This document shows, piece after piece, positions 22,560-33,840 of a stretch of 64,000 bases of DNA. The translations under genes were made by a program, and so were the position numbers. Numbering within the stretch: position 1 is the first letter of the stretch; each line of letters opens with the position of its first letter. The notes under the pieces were generated by a model, which was not told the origin of the DNA, did no database searches, and saw only the letters and a program-made list of their open reading frames with translations. Where the stretch lies: contig OX031058.1 in the NCBI GenBank assembly GCA_943736015.1, forward strand, positions 21,849,001 through 21,913,000, given 5' to 3'. This DNA is from Tridacna crocea. Lineage: Eukaryota > Mollusca > Bivalvia > Cardiida > Cardiidae.

Positions 22560-23324
22560 TTTCAACTAACGTAAAGTGTTGTATTGAATAAATTTCAAAT
22601 TTTTCTCACAATTCAAACTTTTATCCGAATATATCTACAATCCGGATACTGAACAGATGAATCTCGTCCATGTTTACTGTTTTATTGCCTTTGAGTTTGA
22701 TATGGTTCATATGCAAAGATATACACGTGTTTACTTTAAAAAAAGAAACATGCGACTTACAACCATTGGCACCCGTAGAATCGTAAAGAAATCATGGAAC
22801 TAGTGTCATATCTTCTCTACCAAGCTTATTTGCTATTTCCGGTTTGTTCCTTTCGCATCAATTTTTGTTTGTAACACCAATTTACATTGCTTTTTCTCCT
22901 CAGTTTGTTTAATTTATTGCTACTATCGCTTATTTCCGTCCATGTTATCTGCGCTTTTGCTTTGCTTTTTATTCCGGGCTGATATTCATTCAAAATATAT
23001 GGGTCTTGCAAGAGAATGATGAACGACTAATGGTCAAAGGGAAACAACTCGTACAAAATTTCATAATTAGTAATGCTACAGTTGCCTCCCTTATTGGAGA
23101 GGAAAAGGCTTATTTCTGACTGCTTCGCGTTGTGAGTACGTGCATACCACTGAATGGTACGTACGCCTACAAAACAAAGACTCCGCCCAAAACCTCTCTT
23201 TGGCTACTTCCGGAGGTGCTACATTACTGCGGCTATAGTATGTGCATAGTACGTGCAGTAGGCGGGACATGGAACCTCCTCTTCCTGTCTCTGGTCCTTA
23301 TATGCCTGTGCTCCTTACAAAAAA

Positions 23325-23363
23325 ATGCCAACCAAGAGCAAGCATAAAACCGAGGACGAATAA
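23325..23363 (+). CDS. Mini-ORF in duplicated block U1
   Basis: Twelve codons, MPTKSKHKTEDE, then TAA. It follows a promoter-like stretch shared with the second copy (CAGTAGGCGGGACATGGAAC, then CTTATATGCC). The paralogous ORF at 31615 keeps length and frame. It may be a micropeptide or just part of a conserved 5' region. Confidence 0.2.
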   Translation: MPTKSKHKTEDE

Positions 23364-23997
23364 ACGCGGTAACGTCTGTAGAGACGATCCGTTGGACAAA
23401 CGATAAATTTTTATCTAGGTGTAACGGATATCAACCAGTTTATGTGGTTAACTTGTTAATTTTAACCGTTCTAAAAACGACATGCCACCAGACAAAAAAA
23501 ATCTGTCAAAATTATTATTTTTCTTAACAGGCGGCAGGTAGTGTCCCGTTTATTTCATGTTAATTATAACCCCCAATATTTGAATTTGGAATTCATTGTA
23601 AGATCGCGCTACAATAAAAATGCAATATTTTGTAACAGATATCATTGAGGTAATAGATGTTCAGTACATGAAATTAATGAGTTAATGATAACCACTACGA
23701 TAACTTAACGCAAACTTACAAACAAAAGTTCTCTGTTTTCATTTAATGTCGATATCGACATATATCGCTAAATATGGAAGGTCATTTTATAGCTCAACTT
23801 CAGAACATAAACTGGCTTAATGTAGGAAGATGATGTCTAGTTAAAATAAATCCCAATGAATATCAAACCATTCCCGTTACAAACCCATAGAGCGCCAAAT
23901 AAACAAGAGATAACTTCAATCTAAAAAAAACTTTTCGAACAATTAAGGTTTTAAAGTTGCATAAAATTGTACAGAAAGTCTGAGGAAAGAGCACGGT

Positions 23998-24050
23998 GTA
24001 GATCAAAGATCAGACTGCACGTTTTGTGCAGTCTGATCATGATCTACACA
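23998..24050. repeat. GATCAGACTGCACA hairpin
   Basis: Stem GTGTAGATCAAAGATCAGAC / GTCTGATCATGATCTACAC with a short loop; in duplicated block U1. Confidence 0.7.
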
Positions 24051-24196
24051 GACTCTACAGGCAACTTTTACTGTATATTGCACTTTGAAGTTTTCGTTTT
24101 TACGCGCCTTTAGACATCGAACCTCTGTCGACGATTTGAACAGTGTACTGGAACTACATCTATCTGATAAAGATTTTAACTCTATCCAAATAGGCT

Positions 24197-24305
24197 TAAC
24201 CCTTTCGGCGCCACAGGCGAAAGCGGAGACTTTTGTGGACGGCATAAATCAAGATCAGACTGCACAGAACGTGCAGTTTGATCTATGTCATCCGCTGGTG
24301 TAGTC
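24197..24305. repeat. TTAA-started GATCAGACTGCACA element
   Basis: Begins TTAACCCTTTCGGCGCCACA with a small GGCGCC palindrome, then the AAGATCAGACTGCACAGAAC hairpin half. Confidence 0.5.
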
Positions 24306-25469
24306 AAACCTGTACAAACAAAATCTTTATGAGTTTCAATAGAATGTGTTTAGAGCCGTCCGCTGGAATTTGAATTCATTTATTTTGCACTGAAAGGTTT
24401 ACGAAACAAGTGAACTGTGTAGACTCGGAATCAGATCGTACATTCTGTGAAGCGTCATTTTAAACTATGCCGTTCGCAAACCTCATACCTTTGCAAATGG
24501 CGATTTTCAAAGATTAAAACCCTTCTCGGTGATCCCAATCGACTTTCAAGTAGAAAAAGCAGGAAATAATCTTATTTAAAACTTAGATTCTAGTGTTTTG
24601 TATTAAAATCAATATCAAAGACACTCTTTTGTTAAAATTAATTGAAATCTTCATCAAAAACAGATTAAAAACGTTACATGCACGTCACCTTTTTCCTAGT
24701 GTTGTGTTTGGTACTTTGATCCGTCAAGCGTCTAGGAGAAATGATGAAGGGCGGATCATTATAAGGGAGACTACTCTTGCTTTACTCTTACTCTTAGAAA
24801 ATACGAGTTTTCTCCCCTAGACCATAATTTTTTAAAAAAAATCCCCGCTGCGATAGTTCTGCAGTACGAGTCTATAGGCATCATTTATTGGGTTGATTGA
24901 TAAAAGATATAATTCGATATTGTAATTAAACTGTATCTAATTGAGAAAAATGGCTATTTATATATTTTTTTCGTCATATATGAATCAAGGAAAATCATAC
25001 CTGCACTTGCATAATTATGTAGACTACACAGTGGCTTATTTAAATCAATGAAAAAATTTGTCAAACAGTATGCTTGTATATGACTCTTTCTTATACATTT
25101 TAATCAAATAATTATCGTTCAATTTTACCATTTACAAGACAGTCCCGATACTTAGGGACATTGTTTAGGCTTTTGGAAAACATAATGAGAATCTTGAGAA
25201 AAACTTCTGGTTGCATGCTATTTTCCTTTTGCCACAATAGTTTCATATCCTTCACAAAGTCCTTCTTTTGAGAAACTTTTGATCAATCACTATTAATGTT
25301 ATTAATACTAAATAGTACAGAACTTTTATAGTCTAGTCGATTTGTTTGTTTAAAATTCAACCCTTATCCTACTAAGTAACTGAGATGAAAAATTCAAACT
25401 GATAGTAAAAACCAAAATTTGGCTATTTCAAAGGTATTTTTTTCAGGATCAGACATCCCCTTATAGGAC

Positions 25470-25535
25470 AGTGTAGATCAAAGTTCAGACTATTTGTTCT
25501 GTGCAGTCTGATCTTGATCAACAGTGTCTGCAAAA
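25470..25535. repeat. GATCAGACTGCACA hairpin
   Basis: GTGTAGATCAAAGTTCAGAC paired with CAGTCTGATCTTGATCAACA; matched at 34380 in block U2. Confidence 0.6.
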
Positions 25536-25584
25536 GGTCAATGAGTTGCACTTAACAGCCTAAGAGTTGATACCATTCAAATAT

Positions 25585-25822
25585 TTTCAATGATATCACA
25601 GCTGGAACCACTTCACCTATACATGCTCTCCCAGCATTTCTTTTCCAGCACTTCTCACTATGGTGTTCCTAAGTCATTGGCTGCTTTCCCACATAACCAT
25701 CTAGGGTTATTCAGAAGCAAAATAGGAATGTATCCTGTTGCAATGACTATCGTAAATTCTCTGAGAGAAATTGGCAAGATGGAATTTTGTACCAGCAACA
25801 TGCTTGCTCAAATGTTGTTACC
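25585..25822 (-). mobile_element. tRNA-headed SINE
   Basis: Body TGCTTTCCCACATAACCATC and GCAATGACTATCGTAAAT; head end ACCAGCTGAGCTACAGAGC. Feeds a long read-through ORF that is not a gene. Confidence 0.65.
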
Positions 25823-25834
25823 AGCTGAGCTACA

Positions 25835-26029
25835 GAGCATTTTCATCTTTTCCCACAATGTTTTCAAAAGCTGTCGATTTCTCAGAAGAAGAATTCTCCT
25901 TTTCTGGTCACAAGCGTTTTCGTCTTTTCCAACAATGTTTTCAAAAGCCATCTCTTTATCTGAAAGACTTCTCTTCTGGTCACCAGCATTTTCTTCTTTT
26001 CCCCACAATGTTTTCAAAAACCTCCAATA
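25835..26029 (-). repeat. Three tandem half-palindromes of the MITE
   Basis: GCATTTTC...CCCACAATG, GCGTTTTCGTC...CAACAATG and GCATTTTCTTC...CCACAATG, each followed by TTTTCAAAA, spaced about 70 bp. Confidence 0.7.
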
Positions 26030-26261
26030 TTTCAACTCTTTCCCAGACAGCAAAGTTTTGACCTTGCCCAACTTGAAAGTATTTGCAGACAACAATTTAA
26101 ATGCGACTCAAATAATGAAATTTGATCCTGATAGGGTAGAAAACACTGTGGGAAAAAGAGAAAACGCTGGTTACCAGCATTTTCTCCTTTTCCCACAGTG
26201 CTTTCAAAAGGCTTCTTCCTCAAGGGGTGTTAAAAGTTGTTATAGAGTGGTAAAGGGTTAA
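26030..26261 (-). mobile_element. Palindromic TTAA MITE, near full
   Basis: Core CACTGTGGGAAAAAGAGAAA with GCTGGTTACCAGC; right TTAA kept. Followed by two more half-cores (26270-26395). Confidence 0.88.
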
Positions 26262-26529
26262 AAAGCCTTCTTTTTCTTCAAAGGCATCCTGTCTGGTTAC
26301 CAACATTTTTTTCTTTTCCTACAATGTTTTAGAAAGCCTACAGTGTTTTCAAAAGCCTTCTCTACTTGGGGTTGTTAAAACTCAGGATTGTGTGGAATGG
26401 GGTAAAAGGAATGACAAGATAAAAAGATAGAAATTCATAAAACAAACCTTATTTATTTAACAATGCAGTTCTGTGCATATACATGTATATATACATGTAT
26501 TTTACAAAAATATTCAGTTCTTTGGGTGT

Positions 26530-26757
26530 AATTACTCTTTACCAACAACAGAATTTTAGACTGGTCCAAATTGAAAGCACTTGCAGACGACAATATAACT
26601 GTAACTGGAAATTTGAAATTTGTTTCTAGCAGGGTAGAAAACATTTTGGGAAAAGGAGAAAATGCTGGTTATCAGCATTTTCTCCTTTTCCCATAATGTT
26701 TTCAAAAGGCTTCTCCCTCAGGGTCATAAAAACCAGGGATTGTACAGTAAAGGGTTA
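26530..26757 (-). mobile_element. Palindromic TTAA MITE, full
   Basis: Left TTAA mutated, right kept; core GCTGGTTATCAGC with TTTTGGG/CCCATAATG. Confidence 0.88.
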
Positions 26758-26803
26758 AGAATTATCATTAAAACAAAGTGAAGTTAGTTAATTCATATTC
26801 CTG

Positions 26804-27032
26804 TTTAAACCTTTACCACAAAATCCCAACTTTTAACAACCCTGTGAAAGAAGCAGTTTTAAAATGTTATAAGAAAAGGAGAAAATGCTGATAACCAGTA
26901 TTTTCTCCTTTTCCCACAATGTTTGCTACCCTGCTGAAAACAAATTTCAATTTTTGAGTTACATTTATTTTCTTGTCTGCAAAAGCTTTCATTTTGGACA
27001 AGTCTAAAATTATGTAGTTTAGTAAAGTTTAA
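26804..27032 (+). mobile_element. Palindromic TTAA MITE, full (229 bp)
   Basis: TTAAACCTTTACCACAAAAT to TAGTAAAGTTTAA; core centre GCTGATAACCAGT. Confidence 0.88.
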
Positions 27033-27169
27033 AAAATTTGAATCAGTGTTTACATTCTCACTATTTCCTGTACCTGAAGCTAATACTTTAACAAACAATA
27101 CTGAAAGCATTTGCAACTGACAAATATAGGTCAAGGGATGGTTACTGTTTTGAGTTGTTAAAAAAAAAA

Positions 27170-27245
27170 AACTTGGGGAAAAACAACATGTAGGTCATCT
27201 ACATTTTCCTCTTTTTCCATAATCTTTTCAAAAGCTTTATACCTA
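27170..27245 (-). mobile_element. Palindromic MITE core fragment
   Basis: CATTTTCCTCTTTTTCCATA and TTTTCAAAAGCTTTATACC. Confidence 0.5.
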
Positions 27246-27249
27246 AGGG

Positions 27250-27545
27250 AAGCCAAGCCCTGGTAGCTCATTCGGTAGCACGCAGGACTTGGAAACAAAA
27301 GGTTGTGGGCTCGATCCCTGGCTCAACCAATTTCTTTTAGGGGATTGCTGATAGTCATTGCCACAGGAATCATCATTCCCCCAACACTGGCTATTGTCCT
27401 GGGAATGGTTATGTGGGAAAGCAGCCAGTGGTTTGGAAAAGAAAACTCTTTGGAATACTGATAAAAGAGACTCCAGGAAAGCATGAATTGGTGAACTAGC
27501 CACTGTGACATAACTGAAATAACACTGAAAGTGGCTCTAGTCACC
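27250..27545 (+). mobile_element. tRNA-headed SINE
   Basis: CCTGGTAGCTCATTCGGTAG (box A), GGGCTCGATCCCTGGC (box B), body ATGGTTATGTGGGAAAGCAG. Confidence 0.75.
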
Positions 27546-27579
27546 ATACAATCAAAACAATCAATTGTACCAGCAGGTA

Positions 27580-27923
27580 TTAAACTTTTACCACATAATC
27601 CCGTTTTATTAACCCTGAGGATGAAGGCTTTAGAAAATAATGAGGGAAAGGGAGAGAAACGCTGGTAATTTGCATTTTCTGCTTTTCTCACAATCTTTTC
27701 TATCCATTGCAAGACATATCTCAACATCTGGTTGACATTTAATTTGTTGTCTGCAAATGATTTCAATATGTACTGGTCTAAAAGGCAGCATTCTCTCATT
27801 TTCCCACAATGTTTTCTATCCTGTCAAAGAAAACTTTTCTACTCTGTGCACCATGTGATTCGTCTTCTGCAAATGGTTTCAGTTTTGACCATCCTTTATT
27901 TTTTTTTCATTGTAAAGAGCTAA
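27580..27923 (+). mobile_element. Palindromic MITE with duplicated right half
   Basis: TTAAACTTTTACCACATAAT then a full arm set, then a second right half from GCAGCATTCTCTCATTTTCC. Confidence 0.65.
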
Positions 27924-28052
27924 AAGAGACTACCGGTATTAACCTCAGTGAATACCTACTCTAATACTTTTCCTGTTTTCCTTTCAGTCATTATTTGCCT
28001 TTTCCCTACTCAAATATTCCTTTAGCCACAAATTGTTAATTTGCAATATATC

Positions 28053-28254
28053 TTAAGTCTTTACCAGATGACAAAATTTTAGACTAGTCCAACTTGAAAG
28101 CATTTGCAGACGACATAACATTTGGAAAGGGTAGAAAACATTGTGGTAAAAGGAGAAAATGCTGGTTACCGGCATTTTGTTCTTTTCCCACTAGGTTTTT
28201 AAAGGTTTTCTTTCTCCAGGTCGTCAAAGGCGGGATTGTGTGGTAAAGAATTAA
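28053..28254 (-). mobile_element. Palindromic TTAA MITE, shortened long arm
   Basis: Both TTAA kept; about 27 bp missing after GCAGACGACATAACA. Confidence 0.85.
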
Positions 28255-28276
28255 TCCATGTCAGTCATCCGTAATT

Positions 28277-28504
28277 CAATTCTTCACCAAACAACAAAAT
28301 TCTAGACTTGTCCAAACTGAAAGCATTTGCAGATAACAAAATAAACAAAACTGAAAAATTGAAATTTGTTTTCAGCAGGGTAGGAAACTCTGTGGGAAAA
28401 AGAGAACTTGCTGGTTACCAGCATTTTCTTCTTTTCCCACAACATTTTCAGAAGCCTTCTTTATCAGAATTGTTAAAAGTCCGGATGGCTTGGTATAGGG
28501 TTAA
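28277..28504 (-). mobile_element. Palindromic TTAA MITE, full
   Basis: Right TTAA kept; core CTCTGTGGGAAAAAGAG...CTTTTCCCACAACATT, asymmetric. Confidence 0.88.
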
Positions 28505-28549
28505 AGCAGTTGAAGAGGTCAGTTTGAATTTAGCTTCAGGTTTTGAGAT

Positions 28550-28632
28550 TTGAAAATATTGAATGATGAAAAGGAGAAAAACCTTAGATACCAGCATTTC
28601 CTCCTTTTCCATCAGTGTTTTCTGCTTTTTTA
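28550..28632. mobile_element. Palindromic MITE core only
   Basis: GAAAAGGAGAAAAACC...CCAGCATTTCCTCCTTTTCC. Confidence 0.55.
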
Positions 28633-28684
28633 AATCATGAATCTCATAACTTAAGCTATATGTAATTTACAGAATGCAAAACCT

Positions 28685-28918
28685 TTAAACCCTTTACCAG
28701 ACAAAAAAAATTTAGCCTTTGTCCAAATTGAAAGCATTTGCAGACGGCAATTTCAAAGTGGTTACAATTGTGCAAATTTTCTTTGACAGGGTAGAAAACT
28801 TTGTGGGATAAGGAGAAATTATGTGGTTACCAGCATTTTCTCCTTTTCCCATGTCTTCCAAATTTAAGGCTTCTTTTCCAGGAGGATCAAAAGTTGGCAT
28901 TTTGTGTGAAAGGGTTAA
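28685..28918 (-). mobile_element. Palindromic TTAA MITE, near full
   Basis: TTAAACCCTTTACCAGACAA to GTGTGAAAGGGTTAA; right core arm shortened. Confidence 0.85.
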
Positions 28919-28952
28919 CCTGGACAATTTTGTAGTCTCAGTTATCATGAGT

Positions 28953-29182
28953 CAACCCTATTCCAAACGACAAAATTTTAGACTGGTCCAAATTGAAAGC
29001 ACTTGCAGACGACAAAATAAAAACCTAATTGAAAAACTGAAATATGTTTCCAGCAGGGTAGAAAACATAGTGGGAAAAGGAGAAAATGCTGGTAACCAGC
29101 CTTTTCTCCTTTTCCCATAATGTGTTCAAAAGGCTTCTATCTTAGGGTCGTACAAACCAGGGATTGTTTGGTAAAGGGTTAG
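28953..29182 (-). mobile_element. Palindromic TTAA MITE, full
   Basis: Ends mutated to TCAA and TTAG; core GCTGGTAACCAGC, nearly perfect. Confidence 0.88.
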
Positions 29183-29260
29183 GCATTTTGTTCTTTTGTT
29201 ACAGAATCAAAATACTGAATTTCAACACATGGTAGTTATCTTCTTATGAGAGGGACATAC

Positions 29261-29436
29261 CACTAGCTGATTCTGTTTCTTTATAAATGACTTCACAATG
29301 GTTCTATAATATGGTAGACATCTGAATTCTGTTTCTTCAGTGTTCCACATGTTTCTTATTGAACGTTCGTGAAGTTTAAGTGCTGCAAAAATTACTGGAC
29401 AACCATTAACTCCCCAAGCAATTCTGTACTGAAAAT
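29261..29436 (-). CDS. Unassigned exon-like ORF
   Basis: I do not recognise this protein. On the minus strand an open frame of 58 codons runs between a strong acceptor (TTTCATTTCAG) and a good donor (CTAGTG/GTATGT). It starts FQYRIAWGVNGCPVIFAALK and includes LHERSIRNMWNTEETEFRC. The composition (W, C, Y, charged residues) looks like a globular protein rather than repeat translation, and no MITE or SINE overlaps it; MITE copies flank it at 28953-29182 and 29825-30060. It could be one exon of an otherwise undetected minus-strand gene, or a pseudogene remnant. No partner exon was found. Confidence 0.45.
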
Positions 29437-29824
29437 CTGAAATGAAAAAAGAAATTTTCAAACCTTTCAAACACTGTATCAGTAAAAAAAAAAACGCCCA
29501 TGAGGTAGAGGTTTTTTTTGGAAGGTAGCTGAATGCACAGGTATTTGACCTACTTCTTTGTACATACTCAGATAGAACAAATAGATTTTAATTTGCGATT
29601 TGTAAAAAATATTCACACGCTTATTGGCAGGCCCTTGCCGCCATATTTTCTTGAACATTTATGAAACCATTGTTTATGAGCACTGAGCATCACCCAATAA
29701 CCCAATAGATATACTGCTTTTCAACAAAACAAAACAATGGTGATGATTAAAAGGTAATTGCTTGCCAGGTTACTTTTCATTATCTTACTTCATTTTGAGC
29801 CATTAAAGAATTTCAATGTTTCTA

Positions 29825-30060
29825 TTTAACTTATTTCTATACAACAATGTATTAGGCTTGTCCAAATCGAATGCATTTGAAGACGACAAGATAAAAGTGA
29901 CTTAAAATTTGAAATTTGTTTTGTGAGGGGTAGAAAACATTGTGGGAAAAGGAGAAAATGCTGGTAATGATTATCAGCATTTTCTCCTTTTCCCCCAATG
30001 TTTTCTAAAGGCTTCTTTCTCTGGGTCGTCAAAAGTAGGGATTGTATGGTAATGGGTTAA
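29825..30060 (-). mobile_element. Palindromic TTAA MITE, full with enlarged loop
   Basis: Core centre GCTGGTAATGATTATCAGC has 6 extra bases between the arms; both TTAA kept. Confidence 0.9.
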
Positions 30061-30639
30061 GTATCTTGTACGCAACAAGCCATCGTTTTTGAAGACATTC
30101 ATTGTTTTCAAACCACCATAATAAATGGCATTTTCTCCTTTTCCAACAAGGTTTTTCTACCCTTTTTATGGCAAATTTCATCATTCCAACCACATTGTAT
30201 TTTACACATAAAGAAATCATCTACATGTATCCATGGGCTGACAATGCTTCAGAACCCTGTGGCCAAAACAAAACATACAAAATGTTTTCTTCAGTCTGAC
30301 AGAATGGTTTGATATCATGTTATAGAACTGACTTTAGATTTGTTGGTCAATAAGAAAAGGATCTATGTACAAAGCCTACATTCGATCCAAAGGGGAGCTT
30401 CGATGCCATTTTTTAAATGTTTCTCCTCTCCGAGACCCAATTACAAAATGACACCTGGGAAATCCTTCAGTCTACAGGTATATACAAAGCCTAGTGGTTG
30501 CATGGTTGCTCCAATGCTATTTTTGTTATTTGGTCTCCACAGCAGAGACTAAATAACAACAGTAGCATCGGAGCAAGCCTTCAGAGTCGGACTGAAGGTA
30601 CACAGTCCCCAGCTTCAAAATATATCCTTGAGAACTCTA

Positions 30640-30830
30640 TGTTCTTTTGAAACCACTATAGAAATAGGATGAAATACTGTTATCCAGCATTTTCTGGTTT
30701 TTCCTATCATTTCATTTTTCCTATCAAGGACAGAAGTCATCTTTTGACCAACTTTTAGATTTGTCGTCTGCTAAATTGCTTCCTATTTGATCAAAGTCTA
30801 AAGTTTGTCATCTTATAAATAGTCAAATGT
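30640..30830 (+). mobile_element. Palindromic MITE, old copy
   Basis: TATCCAGCATTTTCTGG, TTTGTCGTCTGCTAAATTGC, AAAGTTTGTCATCTTATAA. Confidence 0.5.
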
Positions 30831-31614
30831 TTACCAAACTTTTCCTCCATTTTTTGTGTTACTTATTTTTCAAAACTTAAATGAAGTGTTTTAAGAACAG
30901 AACTTTTATGCTTCTTTTACAAAGCCAAACTTTTATCCGAATATATGTATAACCCGGACACTGTGAAAATAAAACTCATCAATGATTCCAGTATTTTGTG
31001 GATTGTTTTACGGTTTATATGTGAAGATACACGCGATTTTTTGTGTTAGATTATGAAATGTACGACTAACAACAAGAAGCACCCGTCAAATCACAAGAAA
31101 TCACGGAAAACTATCTCGTCTCCTTGTGTTTGTTTATTTCCGGTTCCTTCATGTTGTTTCAACTGATATTTGTTAAAACATTATATCATGTATTTTTTGT
31201 CCATTGTTTTATTTACTTTCTTGCTCCCTTCCTTCGCTTATTTATTCCATTTTACCTGCGCTTGTGCTTGGTGTTTTGTTCTAAACTGATTTTCTTTCAC
31301 AATTTAAGGCCATTGCGATAGAATGATGAACTACCAATGGTCAATGGGAGACAACTTGTACAAAATATTGTTATAAGTAATGTCAGAGTTGCTTCCCTTA
31401 TTGAAGAGAAAAGTGCTTATTTCTGACTGCTTCACGTCGTTACCTTTGAAGATAGGTCTACAAGAGACAGGCTCCACCCAAAGCCTCGCTTTGGCTTTTT
31501 CCGGTTGTGCTAAATGACTGCGGCTACAGTACCTGAATGGTAGAAGCAGTAGGCGGGACATGGAACCTCCTCCTTATGCCTGTGGTCCTTATATGCCTGT
31601 GCACCTTACAAAAA

Positions 31615-31653
31615 ATGCCAGCAAAGAGCAAGCGTAAAACCGAGGACGAATAA
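31615..31653 (+). CDS. Mini-ORF in duplicated block U2
   Basis: Twelve codons, MPAKSKRKTEDE, then TAA. Differs from the U1 copy by two conservative residues (T to A, H to R) with start, length and stop kept. Confidence 0.2.
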   Translation: MPAKSKRKTEDE

Positions 31654-32271
31654 ACACGGTAACGTCTGTAGAGACGATCGGTTTGACAAGCGATAATTTT
31701 TCATGTAGCTGTAACGACTTTGAATCAGTTCGTATGGTAAAATTGTTAATTTCAATTATTCTAAAATCGACATGCCACCCGACAGAAAATAATTCAGTAA
31801 GACATATTATTAGTCAAAACAGGCGGTAGGTAGTCTCCCTTTTATTTCATGACAATAATAAATTATTTATAACGCCAATATTTGAATTTGGAATTAAGGT
31901 AAGATTTCTCTAGAATAACAATGCATCATTTGGTAACATATCTCTGAGTCAACAGATATTAATAAATCAAATTAGAGAGTATATGATATCACAATGATAA
32001 ATAAACGCACACTTACCAACAAAAATATGTTTTCATTTACGGACAGATACGCTTAATATTGAAACTTTATCTTATAAACTAGTTCAAAACAAAACTTCTG
32101 GTTTGTAGAAATAAATGAGGTAGATTCAAAATTGAGCCCTAAAGCTGTCCCCTGTACTGACAACTATCTAGGGCGTCAAATAAACCCAATAGAAATGTTC
32201 AGTCTAGAATCTTCTCCCAAACAGTTACATTATCAAGGTTGCTTTTGTGAAGAATGTCTAAGCAAAGCGGA

Positions 32272-32330
32272 CAGTGTCGATCAAGACCAGACTGAACGTT
32301 CTGTGCAGTCTGATCTTAATCTACACTGGT
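32272..32330. repeat. GATCAGACTGCACA hairpin
   Basis: GTGTCGATCAAGACCAGACT paired with AGTCTGATCTTAATCTACAC; U2 counterpart of 23998. Confidence 0.6.
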
Positions 32331-33229
32331 TGCAAAGACAACTATTATTGTATATGGTGTTTTGAAGTTTTTTCGCGCCTACATGTGGACCTCTTTAGAC
32401 GGTTTAAATATATAGACTCTACAGTCCATTAAATGTATCTTGTACAGATTTTAACACTACATAGGTTCAAAGAGGAGAAAGGAGGGGGGGGGGAGCAGAT
32501 CATTATAAGGGCGATTACTCTTGGTTTTCTCTTACTCTTAGGCAATACAAGTTTTCTCCCCTAGACCACAATTTTTTAAAAAAAATCCCAACTGCGATAG
32601 TTTTGCATTACAGGTCTATAGGCTTCATTTATTGAGTCGATTGCTAAAGGATATAATTCGATATCGTAAATAAACTGTATCTAATTGAGAAAAATGACTA
32701 TTTATTTTTTTTTTTGTCATATGTGAATCAAGGAAAATCATATACATGTATACACATATTATTATGTAGATTACGCCGTAGCTTTAAATCAATAGTATGC
32801 TTGTATATGATTATATTTCTTATACATTTTTTATCGAATAATTCTCATGCAATTTAACCCTTCACGTAAGAGTCAGGATATTTAGGGACACTACTTAGGC
32901 TTTTGGAAAACATTTTTGGAATCTTGAGGAAAACTGCTGGTTACAAGCATTTTTCCTTCTGCTACAACGATTTCATATTCTTCACAAAGTCCTTCTTTTG
33001 AGAAACTTTTGATCAAACAGTAGATCCCATCTGCAGATGCTATTTAAAACCAAAGACTACAAAACTTTAAATTTATAGTTTGGTAGATTTATTGGTTAAG
33101 AATTTAACCCTTATCCTACTATGTAACTGAGATAAAACCTTCAAACTGATAGTAACTAGAGGCGCTTGAGCGCCTGTATCGCTCCACAGGCCTGATTTTT
33201 CTGTAAAAGTGAAGAGAAGTTTTTAACAA

Positions 33230-33451
33230 TTACCATTCAATCCTGCATTTTAGCTACCAACTGAAGAGAAAAAGCTAAGAAAAAGATTGCGAGAAAAGGA
33301 GAAAATAATGGTAACCAGCATGTTCTTAGTTTTCCACAATAATTTCTACCCTTTTTGATACAAGTTTTACTAATCTGAAGCTATATTATATTGTCTGCAA
33401 CATCTTTCAATTATGAGCAGTTACAAAATTTTGTCATCTGGTTATAGTTAA
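33230..33451 (+). mobile_element. Palindromic MITE, diverged
   Basis: AATGGTAACCAGCATG centre; GTCATCTGGTTATAGTTAA end. Inside the Helitron-like insertion. Confidence 0.6.
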
Positions 33452-33638
33452 AGAGGGTCTTGTCACAAACCATTTTGGGTGGGGAAACATCTAAATATAG
33501 AAAACTAAGTCACCAGGTTTAACACCCCTTCTGTTCACTTTGCACTTAGTCACCAGTAGGTCAACAAACCTTTACCAGAATAATAAAAGTGCAGAGGTTC
33601 TCTTGTTTTATATGAAAAGCACTATGGATTATGTAAAG

Positions 33639-33840
33639 CAACCCTTTACCAAACAACAAAATTTGGGGTGTGATCAAACTGAAAGCATTTGCAAACGACA
33701 AATTAAACATTGATGAAATGATGATTTCTCTCTTTGATAGAGTAGAAAACACTGAGGGAAAAGGAGAAAATGCTGATTACCAGCATTTTCACCTTTTCCA
33801 ACAGTGTTTTCCAAAGACTTCTCGTCTTTGGTTGATTATG
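33639..33840 (-). mobile_element. Palindromic MITE, right end lost
   Basis: ACCCTTTACCAAACAACAAA; core GCTGATTACCAGC. Inside the Helitron-like insertion. Confidence 0.75.

Larger units (their letters stand above)
22560..25570. repeat. Duplicated block U1
   Basis: Colinear with U2 (30880-34462). Shared anchors: ACTTTTATCCGAATATAT, AGGCGGGACATGGAACCTCC, GTAACGTCTGTAGAGACGAT, CGACATGCCACC, CCAATATTTGAATTTGGAAT, GAGTTTTCTCCCCTAGACCA-type, GGCTTTTGGAAAACAT and CCTTCTTTTGAGAAACTTTT. No recognised gene apart from a mini-ORF. Confidence 0.88.

Noticed and set aside
25590-26261. 223-codon ORF, longest in the window
   Set aside because: It reads through a SINE and several MITE half-cores; repeated LFPTMFSKA-type peptides are translations of the palindrome, not a protein.
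27323-27799. 158-codon minus-strand ORF
   Set aside because: Antisense read of a SINE joined to a MITE.
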